Shown: positions 7,773 to 17,548, counted from the first letter of the stretch. The stretch: DNA of 33,204 nucleotides from Rhodospirillaceae bacterium (GCA_002721365.1 PBKC01000095.1:1-33204); one strand, 5' to 3'. Notes: generated by a model not told the origin, from the sequence alone. Made by a program: numbers and translations.

Positions 7773-8771
7773 ATGGAGAACACGCCGGAAAGAGGAACGC
7801 TCGACCGTAACCTGGCCATGGAAGTGGTGCGGGTGACCGAGGCGGCTGCGCTCGCCTGCTCGAAATGGATGGGGCGCGGCGACGAAAAGGCCGCCGATCA
7901 GGCGGCGGTCGATGCCATGCGTCAGGCCCTGAACGGCCTCGCCATCGAAGGAACGGTGGTGATCGGCGAGGGTGAGCGCGACGAGGCGCCGATGCTTTAT
8001 ATCGGCGAGAAGGTCGGCGCCGGTGCCGGCCCCAAGGTCGACATCGCCCTCGATCCTCTGGAAGGGACGACGATCTGCGCGACCGGCGGACCCAACGCGC
8101 TCGCGGTTATCGCCATGGCCGAGGAAGGCTGCTTCCTCAACGCGCCCGACGTCTACATGGACAAGATCGCCGTCGGCGGCGGGTTGCCTGAAGGTGTGAT
8201 CGACCTAGACCTCGGGCCGGCGAAGAACCTGCAGAACCTCGCCAAGGCCAAGAAGGTGGAGGTCTCCGACCTCGTGGCCTGCATTCTCGACCGGCCCCGC
8301 CATGAAGAGCTGATCGCCAAGACCCGCGAAGCGGGCGCGCGCATCCAGCTCATCTCCGACGGCGACGTCGCCGGCGTCATCGCCACCTCGAAGGTGAACA
8401 CCGGCATCGACATCTACATGGGGCAGGGCGGGGCGCCGGAAGGCGTTCTTGCTGCGGCGGCACTCCGCTGCATCGGCGGACAGATGCTGGGGCGACTGGT
8501 ATTCCGGAACGAAGACGAGCGCAAGCGGGCGGCGAAGTGGGGAATCACCGACCTGTCGCGGACCTATTCACTGCTTGAGCTGGCGAGCGGCGAGGTGATG
8601 TTCGCGGCGACCGGGGTGACCGACGGCGCGATGCTGAAGGGCGTGCGGCGCTTCAAGGACGGCGCGACGACCGAATCACTGGTCATGCGCTCTAAGACCG
8701 GCACCGTCCGCACGGTCTATTCCGAGCACGATTTCACGCGCAAGGCGCTGCTCGATCCCGCGACGCGCTGA
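7773..8771 (+). CDS. glpX: Class II fructose-1,6-bisphosphatase
   Basis: Hydrolyses fructose 1,6-bisphosphate to fructose 6-phosphate in gluconeogenesis, and possibly sedoheptulose bisphosphate in relatives. The 332-residue GlpX-type enzyme shows the metal and phosphate binding motifs GEGERDEAPML and ALDPLEGTT, and the conserved GGAPEGVLAAAALRCIGGQM segment. ATG 7773 is preferred to the overlapping GTG 7770 because the ribosome binding site (GCGAGGGGG, 7762-7770) is then better spaced. It sits between hom and recJ, four bases before the recJ start, in an order common in this group of bacteria. Confidence 0.96.
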   Translation: MENTPERGTLDRNLAMEVVRVTEAAALACSKWMGRGDEKAADQAAVDAMRQALNGLAIEGTVVIGEGERDEAPMLYIGEKVGAGAGPKVDIALDPLEGTTICATGGPNALAVIAMAEEGCFLNAPDVYMDKIAVGGGLPEGVIDLDLGPAKNLQNLAKAKKVEVSDLVACILDRPRHEELIAKTREAGARIQLISDGDVAGVIATSKVNTGIDIYMGQGGAPEGVLAAAALRCIGGQMLGRLVFRNEDERKRAAKWGITDLSRTYSLLELASGEVMFAATGVTDGAMLKGVRRFKDGATTESLVMRSKTGTVRTVYSEHDFTRKALLDPATR

Positions 8772-8775
8772 TCGC

Positions 8776-10542
8776 ATGGCCGCAGCGGAGGCCTTCCTGG
8801 GTGTCGACCGGTCGTTCGGCGACCGGCGCTGGTCGGCGCGGGCGGTCGACGACAGGTTGGCGCTGCTGCTGGCGCAACGTCTCGATCAGCCGGAGATCAT
8901 CGGCCGGATCCTCGCCGGACGTGGAATCGCGCCGGAAGCGGTGGAGCGCTTCCTGAGTCCGTCGCTCCGTGCGGATCTCCCCGACCCGTCCTCTCTCATG
9001 GACATGGATGTGGCGGTCGAACGGATCGTCGCCGCGATCGAACGCGGCGAGACGATCGCGGTGTTCGGAGATTATGACGTGGATGGAGCGACTTCCGGCG
9101 CTCTTCTCGCGCGATACTTCAATGCGATTGGCGCGTGCTACGTCACCTATATCCCCGACCGCATGACCGAAGGCTACGGCCCGAACCTGCCGGCACTCGA
9201 GCGCCTGCAGGGGGGAGGAGCCGGTCTGGTGATCACGGTCGATTGCGGAACGACGGCGTTCGAGGCGCTGACCGGCGCCCATGCCAACGACCTCGACGTG
9301 ATCGTGGTCGACCATCACGTCGCCGAGCCCGCCCTTCCGCCCTGCGCGGCGTTGGTGAACCCCAACAGATTGGACGATACCAGCGGCTGCGGGCAGCTCG
9401 CGGCCGTCGGTGTGACCTTCCTGCTGATAGTTGCCCTCAACCGTGCTTTGCGCCGTTGCGGCTTTTTCACGAAGCGGCCCGAGCCTGACCTGATGGCCTA
9501 TCTGGACCTCGTCGCCCTTGGCACGGTCTGTGACGTCGTGCCGCTGACCGGTCTCAACCGGGCGCTCGTCACGCAGGGGCTGAAGGTCATGGCGCGGCGG
9601 AACAATGTCGGCCTGTGTGCATTGGCCGACATTGCCGGTGTCAAGGAACGTCCCGGCACCTATCACGCCGGCTTCCTGCTGGGACCTCGGGTCAACGCCG
9701 GCGGCCGGGTCGGGCAGTCCGATCTGGGCATCCGTTTGCTGACGACGCTCGATCCGACCGAGGCGCAGGAGATTGCCGAGACCCTGGATCGCCACAATGC
9801 CGAGCGCCGGGCGATCGAATCAATGGTTCTGGAAGACGCTATCGAAACCGTCGAGGCATCGGCCGATGCGGTCGCCGCCATCGCTGCCGGCGCCGGCTGG
9901 CATCCGGGCGTCATCGGCATCGTCGCAAGCCGCCTTCGTGAACGCTACAACCGGCCGGCCTTCGTCATTTCCCTGGAAGACGGATTGGGCAAGGGGTCGG
10001 CCCGCTCGGTGCCCGGGATCGACCTTGGTGCCCTCGTGACGGCCGCCAAGCAGGCGGGATTGCTGGTCAACGGCGGTGGCCATCGGATGGCGGCCGGTTT
10101 TACCGTCGAGGAAGCGCGGCTCGATGCGTTTCGGGACTTCGTCGCCGAGCGGCTGTCGTCGAACGGGGAAGGGGAAATGGTTGCGGAACTGGGGCTGGAC
10201 GGAGCTTTGGCCATCGGTGCGGCGACCCCGGAGATGACCGCCATCCTCGACCGTGCGGGACCGTTCGGCGCGGGGAATCCGGAACCCCGCATGGCATTTC
10301 CCGCCGTCAAGCTGATCCGCGCCGCGCCGGTCGGCGAGAACCATCTGAGCTGCGTCTTTTCCGGTGCCGACGGCGGCCGGCTGGAAGGGATCTCGTTCCG
10401 GAGTCGCGATACCGGCCTCGGGCAGTCGCTGCTGGCTCATGTCGGCCGCCCGATTCACGTCGCCGGCCGGCTTCGCCTCGATAGCTGGCAAGGCCGTGAG
10501 CGCATCAAGCTGCATATCGACGATGCGGCTGCGGCGACCTGA
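8776..10542 (+). CDS. recJ: Single-stranded-DNA-specific 5'-3' exonuclease RecJ
   Basis: Degrades single-stranded DNA 5' to 3' in RecFOR recombination, mismatch repair and base excision repair. The 588-residue protein has the DHH phosphoesterase motifs in order: VFGDYDVDGATS (96-107), VDCGTT, VVDHHVAE with Asp179-His180-His181, then the DHHA1 domain with GGGHRMAAG around His436, and a C-terminal OB-like domain. Length is normal. It begins four bases after the glpX stop, so the two are almost certainly cotranscribed. No terminator with a T-run is visible after it. Confidence 0.96.
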   Translation: MAAAEAFLGVDRSFGDRRWSARAVDDRLALLLAQRLDQPEIIGRILAGRGIAPEAVERFLSPSLRADLPDPSSLMDMDVAVERIVAAIERGETIAVFGDYDVDGATSGALLARYFNAIGACYVTYIPDRMTEGYGPNLPALERLQGGGAGLVITVDCGTTAFEALTGAHANDLDVIVVDHHVAEPALPPCAALVNPNRLDDTSGCGQLAAVGVTFLLIVALNRALRRCGFFTKRPEPDLMAYLDLVALGTVCDVVPLTGLNRALVTQGLKVMARRNNVGLCALADIAGVKERPGTYHAGFLLGPRVNAGGRVGQSDLGIRLLTTLDPTEAQEIAETLDRHNAERRAIESMVLEDAIETVEASADAVAAIAAGAGWHPGVIGIVASRLRERYNRPAFVISLEDGLGKGSARSVPGIDLGALVTAAKQAGLLVNGGGHRMAAGFTVEEARLDAFRDFVAERLSSNGEGEMVAELGLDGALAIGAATPEMTAILDRAGPFGAGNPEPRMAFPAVKLIRAAPVGENHLSCVFSGADGGRLEGISFRSRDTGLGQSLLAHVGRPIHVAGRLRLDSWQGRERIKLHIDDAAAAT

Positions 10543-10555
10543 TTGCCGGTGCGGT

Positions 10556-10584
10556 TTGTGACTTCAGTCAGGTCATGGCATAAC
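10556..10584 (+). promoter_or_regulatory. Candidate sigma-70 promoter for the nucleotide-sugar genes
   Basis: TTGTGA (10556-10561) and CATAAC (10579-10584) are spaced 17 bases, each matching the consensus at four of six positions, and lie 53 bases upstream of the fcl start. This is the only plausible promoter seen in the 95-base gap after recJ. The call is weak. Confidence 0.3.
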
Positions 10585-10637
10585 CGCCCCCTGTCGCGTC
10601 TTCGTGCCGGTAAGCGCTACGCCGGAGGAGCTACGTC

Positions 10638-11618
10638 ATGGTGACCGAGGGAGGATCCTCGACTGCGCCCTTCGATCTCGCCGGTCGTCGGGTCTGGGTG
10701 GCCGGCCATCGCGGCATGGTCGGGTCGGCCGTCGCGCGGCGGCTGACAGAGACCGGATGCCAGATCCAGACAGTGAACCATGCCGAGCTCGATCTTCGGG
10801 ATCAGGCGGGCGTCAACGACTGGATGGCCTTTCATCGGCCGGAGGTCGTCGTGCTTGCGGCGGCGCGGGTCGGCGGCATCCAGGCCAATGCGACCCGCCC
10901 GGCCGATTTCCTTTACGATAATCTCGCCATTCAGACGAATGTCATCCACGCCGCGTATCGTCTCGGCGTGCGTAAGCTTCTGTTCCTCGGCTCGTCCTGC
11001 ATCTATCCCGGCCGCGCTCCCCAGCCCATGGGCGAGGACGCCCTGCTGACCGGTCCGCTGGAGCCGACCAACGAAGCCTACGCGATCGCGAAGATTGCCG
11101 GATTGAAGATGGCCGCCGCTTATCGCCGGCAGTACGGCTGTGACTTCATTTCGGCGATGCCGACCAATCTCTATGGGCCCGGCGACAATTTCGACCTGGA
11201 AGCGAGCCACGTCATTCCCGCTCTGATGCGGAAGGCCTATGAGGCGCACGCTTCCGGCGGAAGTCTGGAAGTCTGGGGAACCGGGACGCCGCGGCGGGAG
11301 TTCCTGCATGTGGATGATCTCGCCGATGCCTGCGTTTTTCTGCTCGCGCATTATTCCGCCGACGAGCCGATCAATGTCGGTACCGGCGAGGATATCGCCA
11401 TCGGCGAGCTGGCGAGGATGATTGCGGAGATCGCCGGAGTGGAGGCGGGACTCAGCTTCCGCAGCGACAAGCCCGACGGCTCGCCGCGCAAGCTGCTGGA
11501 TGTCGGCCGGCTGACAGCGCTGGGCTGGCGGGCGAAGACGCCGCTCCGCGACGGATTGGCCGAGACCTATCGGTGGTTCGAGACCCATTACGACTCGGCC
11601 CGCCTGCGTGTTGGATAG
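10638..11618 (+). CDS. fcl: GDP-L-fucose synthase (GDP-4-keto-6-deoxymannose 3,5-epimerase-4-reductase)
   Basis: Converts GDP-4-keto-6-deoxy-D-mannose to GDP-L-fucose with NADPH, for surface polysaccharides. The 326-residue short-chain dehydrogenase has the NADP loop VWVAGHRGMVGSAVARRL, the LAAARVGGIQAN segment, SSCIYP, and the catalytic YxxxK at Tyr148-Lys152. PTNLYGPGDNFD and REFLHVDDLADA are typical of Fcl/WcaG. ATG 10638 has a good upstream site (CCGGAGGAGCT, about 10621-10631). The usual partner, GDP-mannose 4,6-dehydratase, is not in the window. Downstream galU begins 18 bases later. Confidence 0.93.
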   Translation: MVTEGGSSTAPFDLAGRRVWVAGHRGMVGSAVARRLTETGCQIQTVNHAELDLRDQAGVNDWMAFHRPEVVVLAAARVGGIQANATRPADFLYDNLAIQTNVIHAAYRLGVRKLLFLGSSCIYPGRAPQPMGEDALLTGPLEPTNEAYAIAKIAGLKMAAAYRRQYGCDFISAMPTNLYGPGDNFDLEASHVIPALMRKAYEAHASGGSLEVWGTGTPRREFLHVDDLADACVFLLAHYSADEPINVGTGEDIAIGELARMIAEIAGVEAGLSFRSDKPDGSPRKLLDVGRLTALGWRAKTPLRDGLAETYRWFETHYDSARLRVG

Positions 11619-11636
11619 ATCCCGAAAGAGAGATTG

Positions 11637-12509
11637 ATGGCAGGCAAGATTCGGAAGGCGGTTTTCCCGGTCGCGGGACTGGGTACCCGGTTTCTCCCCG
11701 CGACCAAGGCGATACCCAAGGAAATGCTGCCCATCGTCGACAAGCCGCTGATCCAGTATGCCCTGGAAGAGGCGCGCTCGGCGGGAATCGAGGACTTCAT
11801 CTTCGTCACCAGCCGCGGCAAGTCGGCGATGGAAGACCACTTCGATACCGCTTACGAGCTCGAGGACGTCCTGGAGAAGAAGGGCAAGACCAAGGAGCTC
11901 GAGGAGCTTATGTCGTGGCTCCCGGAAGAGGGGCGCGTCGTCTACACCCGACAGAGCCGGCCGTTGGGATTGGGCCATGCGGTCTGGTGCGCCCGCGAAT
12001 TCATCGGGGATGAGCCGTTCGCCGTGTTGCTGCCGGACGAGTTGGTACTGTCCGAGCCGTCCTGCACCGCCCAAATGGCCGACATCTTCGAGGAGACGGG
12101 GGGGAACGTCATCGGCGTGGTCGAGGTCCCGCGTGAGCAGACCAGCCGCTATGGCGTTCTGGAAACGGGCGCCGACGATGGCCGGCTGGCCGAGGTGACC
12201 GGCCTGGTCGAGAAGCCGAAGCCGGAGGAGGCGCCGTCGACACTCGCGGTGATGGGCCGCTATATCCTCCTGCCCCAGGTCTTCGAGCATCTGAGCCGGA
12301 AGGAGCGGGGCGCCGGCAATGAGATTCAGCTCACCGACGCGATGGCGAAGATGATCGGCCATCTCCCGTTTCACGGCTTCCGGTTCAAAGGCGTCCGTCA
12401 CGACTGCGGGAATAAGCTCGGCTTTCTCGAAGCCAACATCGCCTTCGCGCTGGAGCGGGAAGATATGCGGCAATCGGTGATCGAGATGCTCAAGCGTTAC
12501 GGAGCCTAA
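11637..12509 (+). CDS. galU: UTP--glucose-1-phosphate uridylyltransferase
   Basis: Makes UDP-glucose from UTP and glucose 1-phosphate. The 290-residue nucleotidyltransferase begins with AVFPVAGLGTRFLPATKAIPKEMLPI, the nucleotide-binding signature, and has LPDELVLSEPSC, VEKPKPEEAPSTLAVMGRY and the FKGVRHDCGNKLGFLEANIAFAL end typical of GalU. ATG 11637 is used; an in-frame TTG directly before it is less likely. GAAAGAGAG at about 11624-11632 can serve as ribosome binding site. Its product is the substrate of the next gene, ugd. Confidence 0.96.
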   Translation: MAGKIRKAVFPVAGLGTRFLPATKAIPKEMLPIVDKPLIQYALEEARSAGIEDFIFVTSRGKSAMEDHFDTAYELEDVLEKKGKTKELEELMSWLPEEGRVVYTRQSRPLGLGHAVWCAREFIGDEPFAVLLPDELVLSEPSCTAQMADIFEETGGNVIGVVEVPREQTSRYGVLETGADDGRLAEVTGLVEKPKPEEAPSTLAVMGRYILLPQVFEHLSRKERGAGNEIQLTDAMAKMIGHLPFHGFRFKGVRHDCGNKLGFLEANIAFALEREDMRQSVIEMLKRYGA

Positions 12510-12659
12510 TCGGGCGTTAAGGTTTCTTGGTTTTCATGGCCGCGACCGGTCGCCGGGTGCCATGGTCCGATGCCGGTTGAGCGGTGACGTCTTTACGGCC
12601 GCAATCGCTGTGGGTTCGGCGGCGCGGCATTCGCTTGCGTCAGTTTCAGGAGGATTCGA

Positions 12660-13991
12660 ATGCGAATCGCGATGATCGGGACCGGCTATGTCGGCCTCGT
12701 GTCGGGGACATGCTTTTCCGAGTTCGGCGTCGAGGTGCGCTGTGTCGACACCGACTCGAAGAAGATCGAGAAGCTGAATGCGGGTCGCATCCCGATCTAC
12801 GAGCCGGGCCTCGACGATCTGGTGGAGAAGAACGTCAAGGCCGGGCGCCTGACCTTCGGCACCGACCTCGGCGAGGCGATGGAGGGAGCGGATGCCGTCT
12901 TTATCGCCGTCGGCACGCCCAGCCGCCGCGGTGACGGCCATGCGGATCTCTCCTACGTGTACGCGGCGGCCGAGACCATCGCCCAGAACCTTCGCGGACG
13001 GACGGTGATCGTCACCAAGTCGACCGTGCCGGTCGGGACGGGCAGCGAGATCGAGGCGATCATCACCCGCGTGCGGCCTGAGCTTGAGGCCGGGCGCGAC
13101 TTCGACGTTGCCTCCAATCCCGAGTTCCTGCGTGAGGGTTCGGCGATCAACGACTTCATGCGGCCGGACCGCGTCGTCGTCGGCTGCCACTCCGACCACG
13201 CCCGCGAGGTGATGCGCGCGCTCTATCGGCCCCTGTTCCTCACCGAAACGCCGGTGCTGTTCACCGCCCGCGAGACGGCGGAGTTGATCAAGTACGCGGC
13301 CAACGCCTTCCTCGCGACCAAGATCACCTTCATCAACGAGATGTCGGACATCTGCGAGAAGGTGGGCGCCAACGTTCAGGACGTGTCCCGCGGCATCGGC
13401 CTCGACGGGCGTATCGGACGCAAGTTCCTCCATGCCGGTCCCGGTTACGGCGGAAGCTGTTTCCCCAAGGACACCCTGGCTCTGATCCACACCGCCCAGC
13501 AATTCGGGGCGCCGACCCGGATCGTCGAAGCGGTGGCCGACATCAACGAACGTCGCAAGGAGCGGATGGCCGAAAAGGTGATCGACGCCTGTGGCGGCGG
13601 CGTCGACGGCAAGACCGTCGCCGTCCTTGGGCTTACCTTCAAGCCCAATACCGACGACATGCGTGACGCCCCCAGCCTCGCGATCGTTCCCGCACTGCTC
13701 AAGGCCGGTGCGACGATCAAGGCCCATGACCCGGTGGGGATGGAGGAGGCGAAGGTGCTGCTCGACGGCATCACCTTCTGCGACTCCGCGTACTCGGCGG
13801 CGGAGGGCGCCGATGCGGTGGTGATCGTTACCGAGTGGAACGAGTTTCGCCTGCTCGACCTCGACCGCCTGAAGTCCATCATGAAGGCGCCGGTGATGGT
13901 GGATCTGCGCAACATCTATAAACCGCATGAGATGTTGGCAGCCGGGTTCCACTATGTCAGCGTCGGGCGCCCGACCCGCGTTGCGGATTGA
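12660..13991 (+). CDS. ugd: UDP-glucose 6-dehydrogenase
   Basis: Oxidises UDP-glucose twice to UDP-glucuronate, a precursor for acidic exopolysaccharide. The 443-residue protein has the N-terminal NAD fold [21 protein letters not shown] (first 20 residues diagnostic), STVPVGT, the [11 protein letters not shown] segment, and the active site [12 protein letters not shown] with nucleophile Cys267, followed by the C-terminal UDP-binding domain ([16 protein letters not shown]). A 150-base gap separates it from galU, and AGGAG lies just upstream of the start. Often called rkpK in rhizobia. The next gene starts 11 bases after its stop. Confidence 0.96.
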   Translation: MRIAMIGTGYVGLVSGTCFSEFGVEVRCVDTDSKKIEKLNAGRIPIYEPGLDDLVEKNVKAGRLTFGTDLGEAMEGADAVFIAVGTPSRRGDGHADLSYVYAAAETIAQNLRGRTVIVTKSTVPVGTGSEIEAIITRVRPELEAGRDFDVASNPEFLREGSAINDFMRPDRVVVGCHSDHAREVMRALYRPLFLTETPVLFTARETAELIKYAANAFLATKITFINEMSDICEKVGANVQDVSRGIGLDGRIGRKFLHAGPGYGGSCFPKDTLALIHTAQQFGAPTRIVEAVADINERRKERMAEKVIDACGGGVDGKTVAVLGLTFKPNTDDMRDAPSLAIVPALLKAGATIKAHDPVGMEEAKVLLDGITFCDSAYSAAEGADAVVIVTEWNEFRLLDLDRLKSIMKAPVMVDLRNIYKPHEMLAAGFHYVSVGRPTRVAD

Positions 13992-14002
13992 CAGGAGCGA
14001 TC

Positions 14003-15400
14003 ATGGCCGAAGCGATGCCCGAAACCCATACCTTCGACCCCACCATCCTCCGCGAGTACGATATTCGCGGCGTCGTCGGGAAGACTTTGTCGACCGATGA
14101 TGCGCGGGCCATCGGCCGCGCCTTCGCCACGCTGGTCGCTGCCGAGTCGCCGGAGCCGACCATATGCCTCGGTTATGACGGCCGGCACAGCTCGCCTGAC
14201 ATGGAGGCGGCGTTGATCGCCGGGATGTCGGCGGCGGGGGCGACCGTCCTGCGGGTGGGGCGGGTCCCGACCCCGACGCTTTACTATGCGGTGAAGAAGC
14301 TTCAGGCGGCTGCCGGAATCATGGTCACCGGCTCGCATAACCCGCCCGAATACAACGGCTTCAAGATGATGCTGGCCACTGCGCCGGTCTATGGCGAGCA
14401 GATCAAGGAGATCGGGCGCATCGCCGCCGAGGGCCGATGGATTTCGGGCGAGGGCAGCGATCGCAAGGTCGACGTGGTCGGGGATTACCTCGACCGGCTG
14501 GTCCAGGAATATCGCGCCGACCGGCCGTTGACGGTCGCCTGGGATGCCGGCAACGGCGTCACCGGCGAGGTCATGGTGTCGCTGACGGAACGCCTGCCGG
14601 GCAAGCACATCCTGCTGAACGAGGTCATCGACGGAAGCTTTCCGAACCACCACCCCGATCCGACCGTGCCGGAAAACCTCGAAGAGCTGATCGCGACCGT
14701 GCGCCGTGAGAAATGCGACCTCGGCATCGCCTTCGACGGAGACGGCGACCGCATCGGCGTGGTGGACAACCAGGGACGCATCCTTTGGGGCGACCAGCTG
14801 ATGGTCTTCTTCGCCGAGGACGTTCTGAGCGAGCGCCCGGGCGCGACGATCATCGCCGACGTGAAGGCGAGCCAGGTGCTGTTCGACGCCATCGCCGACC
14901 TGGGCGGCGATCCTTTGATGTGGCGGACCGGCCATTCGCTGATCAAGAGCAAGATGGCCGAGACCGGCGCACCGCTCGCCGGCGAGATGAGCGGCCACAT
15001 CTTCTTCGCCGACCGTTATTACGGGTTCGACGATGCCCTCTATGCCGCCGTGCGGCTGCTCGATATCGCCGCCCGGTCTTCGCGCAGCATGGCGGAGATG
15101 CGGGACAGCCTGCCGCAGCCGATCAATACGCCCGAGCTTCGCTTCCCCTGCTCGGAAGAACGGAAGTTCGCGGTCATCGAGGAGGTGCGGAAGCGACTGA
15201 GCGGAACCGATGCCCAGGTCAACGCGATCGACGGCGTCCGCGTGACCACCGATGATGGCTGGTGGCTGCTCCGTGCCTCCAATACCCAGGATGTGCTGGT
15301 CGCGCGTTGCGAAGCTTATGATCAGGCCGGCCTGGAACGGCTCAAGGCGATTCTCGTCGAGCAGCTTCGCGAAAGTGGGATCGAAGCGCCCAAGTTCTGA
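14003..15400 (+). CDS. manB: Phosphomannomutase/phosphoglucomutase
   Basis: Interconverts the 6- and 1-phosphates of mannose (and often glucose), feeding GDP-mannose and UDP-glucose synthesis. The 465-residue alpha-D-phosphohexomutase has the phosphoserine loop [11 protein letters not shown] with Ser111, the metal loop FDGDGDRIG, the sugar-specificity segment [10 protein letters not shown], and the phosphate-binding end [17 protein letters not shown] 14003 is chosen over an in-frame TTG at 13988 because AGGAG (13993-13997) sits before it. It is closest to the AlgC/dual-specificity type. With fcl, galU and ugd it makes up a precursor block for polysaccharide. Confidence 0.93.
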   Translation: MAEAMPETHTFDPTILREYDIRGVVGKTLSTDDARAIGRAFATLVAAESPEPTICLGYDGRHSSPDMEAALIAGMSAAGATVLRVGRVPTPTLYYAVKKLQAAAGIMVTGSHNPPEYNGFKMMLATAPVYGEQIKEIGRIAAEGRWISGEGSDRKVDVVGDYLDRLVQEYRADRPLTVAWDAGNGVTGEVMVSLTERLPGKHILLNEVIDGSFPNHHPDPTVPENLEELIATVRREKCDLGIAFDGDGDRIGVVDNQGRILWGDQLMVFFAEDVLSERPGATIIADVKASQVLFDAIADLGGDPLMWRTGHSLIKSKMAETGAPLAGEMSGHIFFADRYYGFDDALYAAVRLLDIAARSSRSMAEMRDSLPQPINTPELRFPCSEERKFAVIEEVRKRLSGTDAQVNAIDGVRVTTDDGWWLLRASNTQDVLVARCEAYDQAGLERLKAILVEQLRESGIEAPKF

Positions 15401-15411
15401 GACGGGAAGGG

Positions 15412-15840
15412 ATGGCCGCAGGAGACGAAACCCGGCCTCACTTCTTTTACGGCACCCTGATGGATGCCGATGTCAGGGCCCGTATTCTCGGTCGCCGGGT
15501 CGGAGCGCAGCCCGCCGTCGCACGGGGTTACCGGGCCTATCGCCACCGGACCGACAGCTACCCTGTCCTGCGGGCAGCCCCTTTGGGGGCCGCACCCGGG
15601 TTGCTGGTCGCCGATCTCGGTTCGGCCGATGTGCGTCGGTTGTGCTGGTACGAAGGCGACGAGTACGAACGCCGCCTGATCACCGTGTCCGGCCCCGGCA
15701 CGCGTCCCATGGATGCCTGGGCGTTCGTCGGAGTCGACGGGGTCCTGACGGACAACAGGATCTGGTCCTTGGCCGACTGGCAGAGGCTGCACAAGGCCGC
15801 CTTTCTCAGGCGATTGGGGCCGGTGCCCGTCAGAGGCTGA
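15412..15840 (+). CDS. Gamma-glutamylcyclotransferase-like (AIG2/GGCT fold) protein
   Basis: A 142-residue protein of the GGCT-like fold. The signature FFYGTLMD (residues 11-18) is the substrate loop, and YEGDEYERRLITV carries the acidic residue expected in the active site, with DxWxF (DAWAFVG) further on. Family members cyclise gamma-glutamyl amines or peptides to 5-oxoproline, but many bacterial ones are uncharacterised; in nearby lineages it is often just called a gamma-glutamylcyclotransferase. It starts 11 bases after the phosphohexomutase stop with GGGAAGG as ribosome binding site, so it is probably the last gene of that transcript although no sugar role is obvious. Confidence 0.85.
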   Translation: MAAGDETRPHFFYGTLMDADVRARILGRRVGAQPAVARGYRAYRHRTDSYPVLRAAPLGAAPGLLVADLGSADVRRLCWYEGDEYERRLITVSGPGTRPMDAWAFVGVDGVLTDNRIWSLADWQRLHKAAFLRRLGPVPVRG

Positions 15841-15878
15841 AGGCTGGCGCGTTCGACTGCGCCCGTTCAGGCGCGCAA

Positions 15879-15922
15879 CACTCTAGGAGTGCCGTTTAGA
15901 GCTCAGGTCGTTTCGACCCGAG
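15879..15922. terminator. Two adjacent hairpins between convergent genes
   Basis: CACTC-TAG-GAGTG (15879-15891) and CTCAGGTCG-TTT-CGACCCGAG (about 15902-15922, one mismatch) lie between the GGCT-like gene and dacC, which converge. The first is followed by CCGTTTA rather than a clean T-run. A further 6-bp stem occurs at about 15919-15938, at the dacC stop. They probably act as a bidirectional terminator, but none is a textbook intrinsic terminator. Confidence 0.4.
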
Positions 15923-15937
15923 AGATCGTCATCTCGG

Positions 15938-17158
15938 TTAGAGGGATGACCCTTCGGGCGGGGCAACGATACAGGCGAGCTGCAGCTTCTGCAGCGCGTC
16001 GCAGGCCAAGCGGGCCTGCTTCTCATCCAACCCGACATGGCGGGCGCGGTAGAGCTTGCCGAACCTGTCCTCATGTTCGATCACATAGGGGCGGGCGGCA
16101 GCCAGCATGTCCGGAAGCTGGCTCTGGGAGAGTTCGAGCGCGCGGCGGGCGGCAGTCTCGTTGGAGAACGCGCCGACCTGAACCGCCCAGCCGTTCCCCA
16201 TCGCGACTCGGAAATCGTCGCCGCCGTCGATCGAACCTTGTGCCTCGGGGATCGCGGCTTCGGCCGCCATCGCCACCGAAAGCTCTATCGGGCCGCGGCT
16301 CGGCTTCCTCTTGGGCGGATTCATCATGACCATCTGGACGTTGACGCGGTCGAGCTGCTTGAACGCGGCGTCGAGTATCTGGCGCATCCGCGCGTCGCGC
16401 GACTGACCGGTCCGTCCGCCGAACACCACTGCGAACAGACGATGTCCGTTCCGGCGGACCGCTGCCGCGAGGTTGAAGCCCGAAGCCCGGATATAGCCGG
16501 TCTTGATGCCGACCATGCCTTCGTACTTGCCCAGCAGATGGTTGTGGTTGCGATACGCGACACCATGGAACCGAAACTGCTGCGTCTGGAAGACATGAAC
16601 GAACTGAGGGAAATCGTCGTAGAGCGCCATCGACAGGATGGCCATGTCGCGCGCCGTGGTCACCTGTTCGTCGTTGGGCAGGCCCGATGCGTTGCGGAAC
16701 GACGTATGGCGCATGCCGAGAGCGCGAGCCTTCTCGGTCATCATACGGGCGAACTGCCATTCACTGCCGCCCAGCGCCTCCGCCAGGGCGGCGGCCACGT
16801 CGTTGGCCGATTTCGTCGCCAAACTCATGATCGCGTCGTGGACCGTGATGGCCTGGCCCGGCTTCAATCCCAGCTTGGAAGGCGGTTGTCCCGCAGCGTG
16901 CTCGGAGAACGCAATCTTGTCGTCGAGCGCCAGCGTTCCCGCATTCAGCGCGTCGAAGGTCAGATAAAGCGTCATCATCTTGGTCAGCGAGGCGGGGTAC
17001 CGATAGCTGTCCGGACTCTCGCTATGCAGTACGCGGCCGGTATTTCCGTCGACCACGATCGCGGAATAGCGTTCCTTGACGGAAGGCGCTGCATTCGCCG
17101 TCGGCTGCGCCGACACGAACATCATCACCGTCAGAAACAGGATCGTCAGCCGCTTCAC
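15938..17158 (-). CDS. dacC: D-alanyl-D-alanine carboxypeptidase (PBP5/6 type) with C-terminal SPOR domain
   Basis: A periplasmic penicillin-binding protein that trims the terminal D-Ala from muropeptides. GTG 17158 is taken as start because GAGGATC (17170-17164) precedes it and the signal peptide MKRLTILFLTVMMFVSA then begins cleanly, with likely cleavage after PTANA; an in-frame GTG at 17188 would add 10 hydrophilic residues. Counting from 17158 (406 aa), the active-site motifs are SLTK (Ser57, Lys60), SAND and KTGY. In place of the usual PBP5 C-terminal domain, residues about 325-400 (WAVQVGAFSNETAARRAL) form a SPOR domain, which binds denuded peptidoglycan at division sites. This arrangement is common in Rhodospirillales. 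It is divergent from the phasin gene. Confidence 0.93.
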   Translation of the reverse strand: MKRLTILFLTVMMFVSAQPTANAAPSVKERYSAIVVDGNTGRVLHSESPDSYRYPASLTKMMTLYLTFDALNAGTLALDDKIAFSEHAAGQPPSKLGLKPGQAITVHDAIMSLATKSANDVAAALAEALGGSEWQFARMMTEKARALGMRHTSFRNASGLPNDEQVTTARDMAILSMALYDDFPQFVHVFQTQQFRFHGVAYRNHNHLLGKYEGMVGIKTGYIRASGFNLAAAVRRNGHRLFAVVFGGRTGQSRDARMRQILDAAFKQLDRVNVQMVMMNPPKRKPSRGPIELSVAMAAEAAIPEAQGSIDGGDDFRVAMGNGWAVQVGAFSNETAARRALELSQSQLPDMLAAARPYVIEHEDRFGKLYRARHVGLDEKQARLACDALQKLQLACIVAPPEGSSL

Positions 17159-17179
17159 CGTGTGATCCTCGCTGTTCCC

Positions 17180-17191
17180 TTGCTGCACTGC
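17180..17191 (-). repeat. Second copy of the GCAGTGCAGCAA motif, upstream of dacC
   Basis: On the minus strand the sequence GCAGTGCAGCAA (17191 to 17180) is identical to 17551-17562 in the phasin promoter. The copies face opposite ways and each precedes one of the two divergent genes. The copy here lies 22 to 33 bases before the dacC start. Confidence 0.5.
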
Positions 17192-17503
17192 CCTCAGGCC
17201 GGATCAACATTCTCTAAACTACGGATATTGAAAAAATCTGTAAAGCCCGAGTCGCCGAACCGGATGAAGTCGCAATTCGCTTTTGCTTCATATTCCTTAT
17301 TCCCGTGTGGCTCACTGCATCCACGGGAGGTCCTGTCGCCCTCGAATGACTTGTCTTGATTTGAAAGTGATGGATGAAGTCGAGCAGAACCTGCGAGCGA
17401 GCGGATGCTGCTCGGAGACAGCGTTGAGGCTGATAAAAATTACGCAAAAACAATTCAATAAATGGAAATAATGACAAATATGATGAGGTTTTGTCATGGC
17501 GCT

Positions 17504-17515
17504 TTCGCGCGCGAA
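17504..17515. promoter_or_regulatory. Perfect 12-bp palindrome just upstream of the phasin -35
   Basis: TTCGCGCGCGAA is its own reverse complement and ends 4 bases before the -35 hexamer of the phasin promoter. That is a usual place for an activator, or an upstream repressor, to bind. No known regulator is assigned. Confidence 0.4.
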
Positions 17516-17519
17516 CAGC

Positions 17520-17547
17520 TTGACGGGGACGGGCGCGATCCTATAAT
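17520..17547 (+). promoter_or_regulatory. Strong sigma-70 promoter of the phasin gene
   Basis: TTGACG (17520-17525) and a perfect TATAAT (17542-17547) are separated by 16 bases, the best match to a housekeeping promoter in the window. Transcription should begin near 17554, giving a leader of about 100 bases before ATG 17654. Confidence 0.7.
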
Positions 17548-17548
17548 G

